Of a stretch of 64,000 nucleotides of DNA, positions 33,149 through 41,386 are shown in pieces. Source of the stretch: Litorivicinus sp965656605. GTDB lineage: Bacteria; Pseudomonadota; Gammaproteobacteria; Pseudomonadales; Litorivicinaceae. A model generated the notes under the pieces. That model worked only from the letters and a program-made list of their open reading frames with translations. It was not told the DNA's origin and did no database searches. A program made the translations under genes and the position numbers. The stretch covers positions 1 through 64,000 of the forward strand of contig CBFHLC010000005.1 of the NCBI GenBank assembly GCA_965656605.1, in the 5' to 3' direction. Numbering within the stretch: position 1 is the stretch's first letter; every line of letters begins with the position of its first letter.

Positions 33149-34465
33149 TTAGAACTGCTCTTCTTCAGTCGAGCCAGTCAGCGCGGTCACGCTAGATGCG
33201 CCGCCCTGAATCACGGTGGTCACGTCATCGAAGTAACCCACGCCGACTTCCTGTTGGTGTGCAACGAAGCTGTAGCCGCGCTCTGCTGCTGCGAACTCAG
33301 GCTCTTGAACTTTTTCGACATAGTGCTTCATGCCTTCGCCCTGCGCGTAGTGGTACGCCAGGTCGAACATGTTGAACCACATGTTGTGGATACCGGCCAG
33401 GGTGATGAACTGGTACTTGTAGCCCATGTCAGCCAGCGCTTGCTGGAAGCGTGCGATGGTCGCGTCGTCCAGGTTCTTTTTCCAGTTGAACGAGGGCGAG
33501 CAGTTGTACGCCAGCAGCTGATCAGGGAACTCAGCGTGAATGGCATCGGCAAACTTCTGTGCTTCGTCCAGGCATGGGGTGGCAGTTTCGCACCACAGCA
33601 AATCAGCGTAGGGCGCGTAGGCCAAGCCACGGGCGATCGCCTGGTCGATGCCAGCACGAGTCTTGTAGAAGCCTTCAGTGGTGCGCTCACCGGTTAGGAA
33701 CTCAGCATCATAAGGGTCGGCATCTGAGGTCAGCAGATCCGCGGCGTTGGCATCGGTACGTGCCAATACGATGGTCGGAACGCCAGCTACGTCGGCAGCG
33801 AGTCGAGCGGCAGTTAGCTTTTGGACGGCTTCAGCCGTCGGGACCAATACCTTGCCACCCATGTGGCCGCACTTCTTAACCGCAGCTAGCTGGTCTTCAA
33901 AGTGAACGCCGGCCGCGCCATTGGTGATCATGTTTTTCATCAGCTCGTAGGCGTTCAGAACACCGCCGAAACCGGCTTCCGCGTCAGCAACGATAGGCAG
34001 GAAGAAGTCTTTGGCTTCGTCTTCGGCGATTTTGCCGTCGCATAGGCCTTTCCACTGGATCTCGTCAGCACGTTTGAAGGTGTTGTTAATACGACGAACC
34101 ACAGTAGGTACTGAATCAACCGCGTACAAAGACTGGTCGGGGTACATGGTTTCAGAGGTGTTGGCGTCTGCCGCGACCTGCCAGCCTGACAGATAGATAG
34201 CTTCGATGCCGGCTTTGGCTTGCTGCATGGCTTGGCCGCCAGTTAGGGCGCCCATGCAGTTAACGTAACCTTTCTTGGATGAGCCGTTAACCAACTCCCA
34301 CAGCTTGTCAGCGCCGCGCTTAGCGTACGTGTGTTCGGGCTGAACGCTGCCGCGCAGACGGACGACGTCTTCGGCGGTGTAGTCACGACGGACGTTTTTC
34401 CAACGGGGATTCTCGGCCCAGTCTTTTTCCAATTCTGCGATTTGCTCTTGGCGTGTTTTGCTCAT
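33149..34465 (-). CDS. aceA: Isocitrate lyase
   Basis: A 438-residue enzyme that splits isocitrate into glyoxylate and succinate, the first step of the glyoxylate bypass. The active-site signature KKCGHMGGKVLVPT has the catalytic Cys near residue 199. Also present are SGWQVAADANTSETMYPDQSL, VADAEAGFGG and LLAYNCSPSFNWKK. The ATG at 34465 has GAGGGA upstream, and the protein begins with the usual acidic helix; the upstream in-frame ATG at 34513 adds an unconserved leader. It works with malate synthase G (19.8 kb). Confidence 0.96.
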   Translation of the reverse strand: MSKTRQEQIAELEKDWAENPRWKNVRRDYTAEDVVRLRGSVQPEHTYAKRGADKLWELVNGSSKKGYVNCMGALTGGQAMQQAKAGIEAIYLSGWQVAADANTSETMYPDQSLYAVDSVPTVVRRINNTFKRADEIQWKGLCDGKIAEDEAKDFFLPIVADAEAGFGGVLNAYELMKNMITNGAAGVHFEDQLAAVKKCGHMGGKVLVPTAEAVQKLTAARLAADVAGVPTIVLARTDANAADLLTSDADPYDAEFLTGERTTEGFYKTRAGIDQAIARGLAYAPYADLLWCETATPCLDEAQKFADAIHAEFPDQLLAYNCSPSFNWKKNLDDATIARFQQALADMGYKYQFITLAGIHNMWFNMFDLAYHYAQGEGMKHYVEKVQEPEFAAAERGYSFVAHQQEVGVGYFDDVTTVIQGGASSVTALTGSTEEEQF

Positions 34466-34497
34466 TTTCGAGTCCCTCTTCGGATTCGTGCATCTAA

Positions 34498-34555
34498 GCC
34501 GGATTTCCGGCACCTCAACATGGCTCAGCGCTGTCCCTGATTCTGTGTGTCAGGG
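34498..34555 (-). other. Two hairpins in the predicted aceA leader
   Basis: In the region between the predicted aceA promoter and its ATG, the minus strand holds CCCTGA/TCAGGG (34555-34535, 9-nt loop) and GCCGGA-AA-TCCGGC (34511-34498). Both are perfect 6-bp stems. No T-run follows either, so they look like mRNA structure rather than terminators. Confidence 0.4.
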
Positions 34556-34577
34556 CTCTTCCTAAGCCTTGGGCGAC

Positions 34578-34606
34578 AGAATGCAACGGCAGTTGTGACC
34601 AGTCAA
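34578..34606 (-). promoter_or_regulatory. Putative promoter of aceA
   Basis: On the minus strand, TTGACT (34606-34601), 17 nt, CATTCT (34583-34578). The predicted leader is about 105 nt. The -35 box lies inside the left TGACC/GGTC palindrome (34596-34618). Confidence 0.45.
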
Positions 34607-34618
34607 ATTACTTTGGTC
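34596..34618. promoter_or_regulatory. Operator-like palindrome, copy 1 (TGACC-N14-GGTC)
   Basis: TGACC (34596-34600) and GGTC (34615-34618) face each other across 14 nt and cover the predicted aceA -35 box. A similar element follows 30 bp to the right. Confidence 0.45.
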
Positions 34619-34625
34619 TATATAA

Positions 34626-34648
34626 TGACCGTTTATAAAATTTGGTCA
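34626..34648. promoter_or_regulatory. Operator-like palindrome, copy 2 (TGACC-N13-GGTCA)
   Basis: TGACC (34626-34630) and GGTCA (34644-34648) across 13 A/T-rich nt. It overlaps the predicted -35 box of argO. Together with copy 1 it forms a tandem arrangement between two divergent genes. Confidence 0.45.
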
Positions 34649-34669
34649 TTTGGCGTGTTGCGTTACACT
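34642..34669 (+). promoter_or_regulatory. Putative promoter of argO-bioA
   Basis: TTGGTC (34642-34647), 16 nt, TACACT (34664-34669), about 22 nt before the argO ATG; AGGAGA lies just before the ATG. Confidence 0.35.
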
Positions 34670-34690
34670 GCGCATCCCTAAGGAGAGCCG

Positions 34691-35314
34691 ATGCTGCAAC
34701 TCGTCAACGTATTCGCAACCGCCTTTGTTTTGGCGCTTGGTTTGATCATGGCCATTGGCGCGCAGAACGCCCATGTCTTGCGGCAGGGCATTGCGGGACG
34801 CTACGTGGGTGTGACGGTGGCGCTGTGCGCCTTCTTTGACACCGTTCTGATGACGGCTGGGGTCTATGGCTTTGGGTGGCTATTGACCCAAATTTCTAGC
34901 TTGGAGTCTATCGCACGAATAGGCGGGGCAGCCTTCCTGCTTTGGTATGGGTGGCGTTGTGTCAAAAGTGCACTAGCACCTTTGGATGAGGTCAGTGTCG
35001 AAAGTCGTGTAGCCATCAGCCTGACTGGTGCTGTGGCCACTGTCAGTGCATTTACATTGCTGAATCCGCACGTTTATTTAGACACCGTTGTACTCATCGG
35101 AAGTATCGGCGGGCAGTTCCAGGGTAGCGAACGTACTGCCTTCGCCGTCGGGGCCGTTAGTGCCAGCTGGGTGTGGTTTTTGTGTCTGGGCTATGGCGCC
35201 CGTCTGGTGCGGCCATTCTTCGAGAATCCACGGGCCTGGCAGATTTTGGATGCGTTTATTGCGGTGGTGATGTTCAGCATCGCCGGCGCTCTGTTGTGGG
35301 AGCAATTCGTATGA
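34691..35314 (+). CDS. argO: LysE/ArgO-family basic amino-acid exporter
   Basis: A 207-residue inner-membrane protein with about six hydrophobic segments. The N-terminal LGLIMAIGAQNAHVLRQGI is the ArgO/LysE signature (usual form GAQNxFVLRQG), and LLNPHVYLDTVVLIGSIGGQF is the second conserved block. Homologues export arginine, lysine or canavanine. The symbol is by family; the substrate is inferred. AGGAGA precedes the ATG at 34691. The bioA start overlaps its stop (ATGA). No argP/lysG regulator gene is adjacent. Confidence 0.85.
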   Translation: MLQLVNVFATAFVLALGLIMAIGAQNAHVLRQGIAGRYVGVTVALCAFFDTVLMTAGVYGFGWLLTQISSLESIARIGGAAFLLWYGWRCVKSALAPLDEVSVESRVAISLTGAVATVSAFTLLNPHVYLDTVVLIGSIGGQFQGSERTAFAVGAVSASWVWFLCLGYGARLVRPFFENPRAWQILDAFIAVVMFSIAGALLWEQFV

Positions 35315-36594
35315 GTCGTAAACTGTGGCTGCCCTATGCTCAGATGCAGACAGCACCTGAATTGATTCGGGTGGCAGACGCGCATGGGCCAATGTTGGTC
35401 CTGGATGATGGGCGCGCGCTGATCGACGGTATCAGTAGTTGGTGGAGCGTCATTCATGGCTATGCCCATCCGCACATCAATGCCGCCGCCAAGGATCAGA
35501 TTGATCGGTTTAGTCATATGATGATGTGTGGTTTGGGTAATGATCCCGCCGAGCAGTTGGCGGAGCGCTTGGTGCAAATTACCCCCGAGCCGTTGCAGCA
35601 TGTTTTTTTCAGCGATTCCGGCAGTGTCGGGGTCGAAGTGGCAATGAAAATGGCGATCCAGTTCTGGGGTAATCAGGACCAGCCTAAGCATCGATTTATG
35701 GCTTTTCGGAATGCCTACCATGGTGATACGACCGCCTGTATGAGCGTCGCGGATCCCTCTGAGGGTATGCACTCTACCTTTCGGGGACTGGCGCCCGAAC
35801 AGATCTTTGCCCCGATGCCCAATCAATGTGGCAGCTGCGCGGGAGGCTGTGATCACCTATCGCAAGTCGAGCAGCTGATTCAGTCACACCAGCACGAGCT
35901 GGCCGCCGTGATCATCGAGCCGCTGATTCAGTGTGCCGGTGGCTTTCGTCAGCACTCGCCGGCCTTCTTAAAGGCGCTACGACAGCTGTGTGATCAATAC
36001 AACACCCTGCTGATTTTCGACGAAGTGGCGACCGGCTTCGGCCGTACAGGAACGATGTTTGCCCTGGATCAGGCTCAGGTCTGTCCTGATTTGTTGGTGT
36101 TGGGCAAAGGGTTAACCTGCGGGTACTCAGCACATGCGGCCACCCTGGCCTCACGCCGGGTCTATGACGGGTTTCAGCCGGGCACGGCCAGTCCTGCATT
36201 TATGCATGGGCCGACCTTTATGGGTAATGCGCTGGCCTGTCGCATCGCGCTGGCGGGGCTCGAGTTGTTTGAAAGTGAGCACCGCTTGGCGGCCGTAGGT
36301 CGTATAGAGAACCAATTGAAACGTGGGTTGTCTGACCTAAGGATAGAAGGGGTTGTGGACACCCGAGTATTGGGCGCCATAGGCGTGATCGAGGTGGACG
36401 CAGCCGACAGATTGGCAGGTGTTCAGGCCTTTGCAATGGAGCGGGGCGTTTGGCTAAGGCCATTCGAGCGTTATCTGTACACTATGCCGCCGTACATTAC
36501 GTCACCTCAGGAAATGGATCGGGTGATATCTACCATGAGGGCATGGTGTGAAAGCGATTCTTTTAAGTCTGGCGTTACTGCCCAGTATTCCTAG
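35311..36594 (+). CDS. bioA: Adenosylmethionine-8-amino-7-oxononanoate aminotransferase
   Basis: A 427-residue class III aminotransferase of biotin synthesis that uses S-adenosylmethionine to aminate KAPA to DAPA. It begins LWLPYAQMQTAP (BioA-typical WxPY). It has DGISSWWSVIHGYAHP, SDSGSVGVEVAMKMA, IFDEVATGFGRTGTMF and the PLP Lys266 in LVLGKGLTCGY, followed by GPTFMGNALAC. Length is close to E. coli BioA (429). No other bio gene is in the window. It overlaps argO by 4 nt, and the next gene starts 47 nt before its end. Confidence 0.93.
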   Translation: MSRKLWLPYAQMQTAPELIRVADAHGPMLVLDDGRALIDGISSWWSVIHGYAHPHINAAAKDQIDRFSHMMMCGLGNDPAEQLAERLVQITPEPLQHVFFSDSGSVGVEVAMKMAIQFWGNQDQPKHRFMAFRNAYHGDTTACMSVADPSEGMHSTFRGLAPEQIFAPMPNQCGSCAGGCDHLSQVEQLIQSHQHELAAVIIEPLIQCAGGFRQHSPAFLKALRQLCDQYNTLLIFDEVATGFGRTGTMFALDQAQVCPDLLVLGKGLTCGYSAHAATLASRRVYDGFQPGTASPAFMHGPTFMGNALACRIALAGLELFESEHRLAAVGRIENQLKRGLSDLRIEGVVDTRVLGAIGVIEVDAADRLAGVQAFAMERGVWLRPFERYLYTMPPYITSPQEMDRVISTMRAWCESDSFKSGVTAQYS

Positions 36595-37099
36595 TCACGC
36601 GATGAATGTGGCGAGCGTCGAGTTCGCCCCTCAGCTATCCATCCAAGGGCAGCAGTTGAGTTTGGATGGGGCGGGCCTGCTGCGCTGGAAGGGTATCTTT
36701 AAAGTCTATGCGGCCGGCTTGTACCGCGAGGACATCACGGCAGACTTTTCATTAAGCTCTGACGAAACCCAAGTGCTAGAGATTGAATATCTGCGATCGG
36801 TAACGGCCAAGGGATTTGTCAAAGCGACCGAACTGGGCCTAGAGAAAACCCTGCCAGCGGGTGAATCACTGGCCGACTGGGATGCTCAACTGCAACCCTT
36901 TTTAGCGGCTTACCAGGCGGTGGAGAAAGGCGATCGGTACCGACTGAGTGTGACCGCCAATGAATTCAGTCTGTCGCTGAATGAAGTTGAGCTGTACCGC
37001 TCTGCTGATACCGATTTGGGCCGGCGCCTGCTAGGGGTGTGGTTGGACGAGCGTTCACTCTCACCCAGTTTGCGTCAGGATTTGTTGGCGCTGAATTAA
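36548..37099 (+). CDS. Chalcone isomerase-like periplasmic protein
   Basis: A 183-residue protein with a signal peptide (MKAILLSLALLPSIPSHA). The domain then shows LDGAGLLRWKGIFKVYAAGLY and EIEYLRSVTAKGFVKATELGL, matching the bacterial chalcone-isomerase-like family (CHI-like fold, usually without isomerase activity and of unknown role). The GTG at 36548 is the only start that gives the signal peptide, which makes an unusually long 47-nt overlap with bioA. Its end overlaps the convergent CPXCG gene by 4 nt. Confidence 0.8.
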   Translation: MKAILLSLALLPSIPSHAMNVASVEFAPQLSIQGQQLSLDGAGLLRWKGIFKVYAAGLYREDITADFSLSSDETQVLEIEYLRSVTAKGFVKATELGLEKTLPAGESLADWDAQLQPFLAAYQAVEKGDRYRLSVTANEFSLSLNEVELYRSADTDLGRRLLGVWLDERSLSPSLRQDLLALN

Positions 37100-37281
37100 T
37101 CGTCGTCCGACAAGGCGCTGACATCCCAGCCGCCGTCGTGCGCGATGCGGATTTGAAACAGAATCGGACGGCAACAGACGTGGCAGTCTTCCCAGAATTC
37201 ATGCTCGCCCTCGGCTGGGTCAAAGGCGATTTCTAGCCCCTCCCAGCAGTAGGGGCAGGTGCTAGGCTCGCTCGGCAGCAT
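37096..37281 (-). CDS. CPXCG-motif cysteine-rich small protein
   Basis: A 61-residue protein with two Cys pairs, CPYCWEG and EDCHVCCRP, likely binding a metal such as zinc. It matches the small CPXCG family found in many gammaproteobacteria; function unknown. It overlaps the end of the DUF2069 gene by 20 nt and is the last gene of the proS-led minus-strand set. Confidence 0.85.
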   Translation of the reverse strand: MLPSEPSTCPYCWEGLEIAFDPAEGEHEFWEDCHVCCRPILFQIRIAHDGGWDVSALSDDD

Positions 37282-37627
37282 CCATCTTTTCCTGGGCCGC
37301 CCAGCGGCTGTGCATCATTGACGCAATAAACAGAGCGCTACTGGCCAGCCACAAAATGGTAGGCACGGCCGAGTAGGTGATGTCGGGAATAAACCACTGT
37401 TCAACCTCTTCGGTCACGCCGTACATAAAATACGGAGTCACGGCGAAAGCCGCCCATTGGTTGCCACGAATATCACCCTTGATGGGGCCGTGAAAGCACA
37501 GCAGCAGCGGCAGCAGTGCAATGATCGATAACTTCCAAGAGATCGCAACACTGGTGATGGCGACACACGCGACCAGCGCAATCCAGCTAATCCTAGAGAT
37601 GGTTAAAGAGGTGGAAAGCTTATTCAT
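37262..37627 (-). CDS. DUF2069 integral membrane protein
   Basis: A 121-residue protein with four hydrophobic segments (ISWIALVACVAITSVAI, LSIIALLPLLLCF, WAAFAVTPYFMYGV, VPTILWLASSALFIASMM). The pattern GPIKGDIRGNQW with the C-terminal membrane segment fits the DUF2069 family, which commonly follows wrbA-like genes. No function is known. It overlaps wrbA by 4 nt upstream and the CPXCG gene downstream. Confidence 0.82.
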   Translation of the reverse strand: MNKLSTSLTISRISWIALVACVAITSVAISWKLSIIALLPLLLCFHGPIKGDIRGNQWAAFAVTPYFMYGVTEEVEQWFIPDITYSAVPTILWLASSALFIASMMHSRWAAQEKMDAAERA

Positions 37628-38172
37628 GCAAGCGCCTTTATGAGTTTGGCTAATCGCTGACCTTGGGCGTACGCCAGCTCCAGCTCATGTGAGTGCGGCT
37701 GCGCGCTGTCATTTTCAACCAGACTGGCGCCATAAGGTGTGCCGCCACCTACTGAGCTGTTCAGGCCTGCTTCGCTGTAAGGGATCCCGGACACCAGCAT
37801 GCCATGATGTAACAGCGGTAGCGCCATACCCAGCAGCACCGCCTCATTTCCACCATGCAGTGAGCTGCTGGCGCCAAATACGCCTGCAGGCTTGTCAATC
37901 ATCGCCCCGGACAGCCACAGATCCGAGGTGGTCTCGAAGAAGGCTTTCAAGTGGCTGCTCATGCCGCCAAATCGAGACGGACTGCCCAGGGCTAGGCCCG
38001 CACACTCCCTCAGCTCGTCTTTCGTGACCGTTAAATACTCGGTGTCCCGGCCCGCCTCCGGGTTGCGCAACAGGGCCTCGATGCCCTGAGATTCAGCGCC
38101 GGCAGCGATTTTTTCGGCCAGTTGGGCGACATGCCCGGTGGCTGAGTGAAACAAAACAAGAAGATTGGCCAT
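37624..38172 (-). CDS. wrbA: WrbA-like NAD(P)H:quinone oxidoreductase (flavodoxin fold)
   Basis: A 182-residue FMN protein. The FMN phosphate loop is LLVLFHSATGHVAQLAE. GSPSRFGGMSSHLKAFFE and ASSSLHGGNEAVLLGM are the WrbA-type flavin-binding blocks. It probably performs two-electron quinone reduction to limit semiquinone formation. The ATG at 38172 has AGGA upstream and starts at the conserved first strand; the in-frame ATG at 38202 lies inside the preceding gene. It follows the transglycosylase gene by 2 nt. Confidence 0.88.
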   Translation of the reverse strand: MANLLVLFHSATGHVAQLAEKIAAGAESQGIEALLRNPEAGRDTEYLTVTKDELRECAGLALGSPSRFGGMSSHLKAFFETTSDLWLSGAMIDKPAGVFGASSSLHGGNEAVLLGMALPLLHHGMLVSGIPYSEAGLNSSVGGGTPYGASLVENDSAQPHSHELELAYAQGQRLAKLIKALA

Positions 38173-38174
38173 GT

Positions 38175-38729
38175 TTATCCTGGATACCAATAACGATCCC
38201 ATGCCTGCATGACTTTTTCGGGATACCAGGTCTTACCTAGGCTTCCGTTGTAGCGAGCTAATGCCCGTTGCCAGTGGCCGGATTCGCGATCTAAATAGTG
38301 TTTTAGGATGGTACAGCCAAAGCGGATGTTTGTATCGATGTTGAATAGGTTCGATTCGGGATGGCCAATCTCATCCTTCCAAAATGGCATGATCTGCATC
38401 AACCCCTGGGCGCCGACCCAGCTCAACGCGTAGCGTTTGAATAGGCTCTCGACGTGCATCACGCTCAGAATCATTTCAGGCTGTATGCCGACTCGGGCAG
38501 CGTGACGATGCACCGCCGTCAGGATTTCCAGTCGCTCAGTTGGGTCGTCGTTATACCGCGCCATCCGTGAGGACATCAGGGTTAACCACACGTCAGCTGC
38601 ATAGGGGTCAGTAAAGCTGTCCGATTCCACGGCCGCTTTAAGTTTTGCAATCAGCGCAGGATCCTCAGAGGCCTGCGCCGATGCGATGGGAAGGCTAGCG
38701 GCCCACGCGAGCCATAATCGCCGTTTCAT
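38175..38729 (-). CDS. Lytic transglycosylase, SLT domain
   Basis: A 184-residue periplasmic muramidase-like enzyme. A signal peptide (MKRRLWLAWAASLPIASAQA) is followed by an SLT domain: the catalytic Glu is in LSVMHVESLFKRYALS, with VGAQGLMQIMPFW, NIRFGCTILKHYLD and ARYNGSLGKTWYP. It cleaves the MurNAc-GlcNAc bond of peptidoglycan to 1,6-anhydro products. It overlaps the end of proS by 35 nt; small SLT proteins next to proS are common in pseudomonads. Confidence 0.9.
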   Translation of the reverse strand: MKRRLWLAWAASLPIASAQASEDPALIAKLKAAVESDSFTDPYAADVWLTLMSSRMARYNDDPTERLEILTAVHRHAARVGIQPEMILSVMHVESLFKRYALSWVGAQGLMQIMPFWKDEIGHPESNLFNIDTNIRFGCTILKHYLDRESGHWQRALARYNGSLGKTWYPEKVMQAWDRYWYPG

Positions 38730-40395
38730 CTAGCATCTCGTTATCGGGGTTTGCGCGATGCTTATATTCTAGCCGCCCTGCGGCAATACCCTTGGAACTT
38801 ATGACTACCCGATGGGGTATGCCGATCAGGTCCATGTCGGCGAAACGTGGACCTGGGCCCATGTCACGATCGTCCAGCAGCACGTCAATGCCGCGGGCTT
38901 TCATGGCGTTGTAAAGCGCCTCGGCTTTTTCGGTAACCGCAGGATCTTTTTTGCCGCCGATAGGGACGATACAGGCGTCGAACGGGGCGATCGACTCGGG
39001 CCAGATAATGCCGCGTTCGTCATGATTCTGCTCGATTGCGGCGGCCACCACGCGGGTGACACCAATGCCGTAGCAACCCATGTACATAGGTTTTGACTTA
39101 CCGTTCTCGTCCAGCATGACGCAATTCATCGCTTCGCTGTATTTGGTGCCCAGCTGAAAGATGTGGCCCACTTCGATACCACGTCGAATCTCTAGGTTGC
39201 CGTTACCACAGGGGCTGGGATCGCCGGCGACCACTTCGCGCAGGTCCCGCACTTCAGGTTCGGGCAGATCGCGACCCCAGTTGACGTTGAAGTAGTGGTA
39301 GTCGTCCTCGTTCGCACCCGCGGCAAAGTCGTGTGCCAGTGCAGCACTGCGGTCAACCAAGGTGGTCAGGGGCATGTTCACGCAGCCCAATGACCCAAAA
39401 CCGGCTCCGATGACTTCACGAACTCGGGCATCGTCAGCCATTTTCAATGGGCTTGCGACCTCGGGCATTTTTTCTGCTTTGATTTCGTTCAGGGTGTGAT
39501 CACCGCGAACAACCAAGGCCACCAAGCTGCCTTCCTCACTGCCCTCGACGATTAGCGTCTTCAGCGTTTGCTCAATCGCAACGCCGTGTTGCTGCACTAG
39601 GGCATCAATGGTTTTGGTGTTGGGGGTATGGCGTTTTTCCATCGCCGCGCCCGGTGCGCCGCGCTCAGTCTGTTGAGGCAGGGCCTCGGCCGCCTCGATG
39701 TTGGCGGCGTAGTCAGACTGGGGGCACATCGCGATGGCGTCTTCGCCGCTGTCGGCCAACACATGGAATTCTTGACTGCGGCTGCCGCCGATCGATCCGC
39801 TGTCGGCGTCGACGGCACGATAGCCCAACGACAGACGGTCAAACACGGCGCAGTAAGCGGTGTACATGGCGTTGTAGCTGCCGGCTAAGCACTCGGGGTT
39901 TTTGTTAAAGCTGTAGGCGTCTTTCATGATGAATTCACGCGAGCGCATCACACCAAAACGCGGGCGTCGTTCATCACGGAACTTGGTTTGAATCTGATAC
40001 AGGTTCAGCGGCAACTGCTTGTAGCTTTTAATCTCGTTGCGGGCGATATCGGTGACCACCTCTTCATGCGTCGGGCCTAGGCAAAAGTCCCGCGCATGAC
40101 GATCCTGAAAGCGCAATAACTCAGGGCCGAACTGCTCCCAACGGCCACTTTCCTGCCACAGCTCAGCCGGCTGTGCGCTGGGCATTAAGACCTCCAGTGC
40201 GCCGGCACGATTCATTTCTTCGCGGACGATATTCTCGACCTTCTTCAAGGTCCGAATGCCCATAGGCAACCAGCTGTACAACCCGGACGCCAGCTGACGG
40301 ATCATACCGGCCCGCAACATCAACTGGTGCGACACAATCGCGGCATCCTGAGGGGTTTCTTTTAGGGTTGAGATAAGCAGTTGACTAGCGCGCAT
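38695..40395 (-). CDS. proS: Prolyl-tRNA synthetase (ProS type 1, with editing domain)
   Basis: A 566-residue class II aminoacyl-tRNA synthetase. Motif 1 region is GIRTLKKVENIVREEMNRAGA, motif 2 is TKFRDERRPRFGVMRSREF and motif 3 is GCYGIGVTRVVAAAIEQ. Between motifs 2 and 3 lies the YbaK-like insertion (about residues 220-400), which deacylates Ala-tRNA(Pro). The C-terminal anticodon-binding domain follows. Length is near E. coli ProS (572). It is the first gene of a five-gene minus-strand set. Confidence 0.96.
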   Translation of the reverse strand: MRASQLLISTLKETPQDAAIVSHQLMLRAGMIRQLASGLYSWLPMGIRTLKKVENIVREEMNRAGALEVLMPSAQPAELWQESGRWEQFGPELLRFQDRHARDFCLGPTHEEVVTDIARNEIKSYKQLPLNLYQIQTKFRDERRPRFGVMRSREFIMKDAYSFNKNPECLAGSYNAMYTAYCAVFDRLSLGYRAVDADSGSIGGSRSQEFHVLADSGEDAIAMCPQSDYAANIEAAEALPQQTERGAPGAAMEKRHTPNTKTIDALVQQHGVAIEQTLKTLIVEGSEEGSLVALVVRGDHTLNEIKAEKMPEVASPLKMADDARVREVIGAGFGSLGCVNMPLTTLVDRSAALAHDFAAGANEDDYHYFNVNWGRDLPEPEVRDLREVVAGDPSPCGNGNLEIRRGIEVGHIFQLGTKYSEAMNCVMLDENGKSKPMYMGCYGIGVTRVVAAAIEQNHDERGIIWPESIAPFDACIVPIGGKKDPAVTEKAEALYNAMKARGIDVLLDDRDMGPGPRFADMDLIGIPHRVVISSKGIAAGRLEYKHRANPDNEMLDETAIMARVGR

Positions 40396-40422
40396 GGTGG
40401 ACCTCTCATTTTTAGTGCGCAG

Positions 40423-40428
40423 ATTATA
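40423..40428 (-). promoter_or_regulatory. -10 box (TATAAT) of proS
   Basis: A perfect TATAAT on the minus strand, 27 nt before the proS ATG. GAGAGG near the ATG is the ribosome-binding site. No clear -35 box is seen. Confidence 0.45.
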
Positions 40429-40504
40429 GCGATAGTTGGGATCGAGTCCTTGGTTTTTTCGACTGGTTCACGGGCTGATTCCACTAAGGGCGTATGTTCT
40501 GCTT

Positions 40505-41386
40505 ATGAATGATTATTTGCCGAAAGTGTTAATTCTCGAAGCCCAGTCGCCGGTTCTGTTAGCGCTGGCCCAGCAGCTTTTGGCGCATGACGTGCGTCCC
40601 ATGATGGGGGTGCAGTCGCCATCCAGTCCCGGGTACGGTAACAGCTCGGTGCTCGTCGACTTTTTAGATGTGGTGGCGATGTCCAATGCCATGCATGGGA
40701 TGGATGTGGTGGTGATTCCGTCCTTTCATAGTGCCGATGCCAGGGCGCGTCACGCCTTAGTGCTCGAGGCAGCAGAGCGCGCCGGCGTGCGCCATGTCAT
40801 TCGTCTGTCATCAATCGGTGTCGAGCGAAACAGCACGAATGATTGGTTACGCTTGAACGGACAGGCCGATAACCGAGTTCGCAGCTCAGGATTGGTTTAC
40901 ACGATCTTTGAATGCGCACCCCTGATGCAGTCGATTCATCTACAGACACGAACGGAACCCAGCGGTGTTGAACGCCTGCTAATGCCACTGGGAGTCAGCA
41001 GTGTATGTTGGTTGGATATGGTCGATTTGGCCGCCTGTATTGCTGAGCGAGCTCGCCAATTCCAACCGCCATCCATGACCTACCAGCTAACGGGCCGTCA
41101 GAGTTTGCGAGGGGATCAAGTCGCACAGGCCATGGCCAATGCGCTGGGTCGGACGGTGGTGTATCTGAATACGCCTGAACATGCGTATCTGGCCAGTCGA
41201 GCCAGCCAAGGTGTGTCAAAGCAAGAGCTGGTGTGGGATCAGGAATACTATCGGGCGATTCGTGCTGGCGCTTTCGAGTTGCCCTACGGGGATATTTATC
41301 GTCTGTTGTTGACGCCGCCGCACACGCTGTCGGTCTATTTGGCTCGAACCGAGACCAAGGATTTGTTCGACCCGATCAGACTTTAA
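40505..41386 (+). CDS. NmrA-like/atypical SDR family protein
   Basis: A 293-residue protein with the layout of NmrA-like Rossmann proteins: VLILEAQSPVLLALAQQLLA at the first strand and helix, GMDVVVIPSFHSADARAR, then AAERAGVRHVIRLSSIGVE and a late YQLTGRQSLRGDQVAQAMANALGR. The usual glycine-rich GxTGxxG dinucleotide loop is replaced by EAQSPVL, so cofactor binding is doubtful. NmrA-like proteins often sense NAD(P) rather than catalyse. The ATG at 40505 is chosen as it starts just before the first strand; an earlier in-frame start at 40436 adds unconserved sequence. It overlaps the convergent DUF482 gene by 11 nt. Confidence 0.7.
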   Translation: MNDYLPKVLILEAQSPVLLALAQQLLAHDVRPMMGVQSPSSPGYGNSSVLVDFLDVVAMSNAMHGMDVVVIPSFHSADARARHALVLEAAERAGVRHVIRLSSIGVERNSTNDWLRLNGQADNRVRSSGLVYTIFECAPLMQSIHLQTRTEPSGVERLLMPLGVSSVCWLDMVDLAACIAERARQFQPPSMTYQLTGRQSLRGDQVAQAMANALGRTVVYLNTPEHAYLASRASQGVSKQELVWDQEYYRAIRAGAFELPYGDIYRLLLTPPHTLSVYLARTETKDLFDPIRL

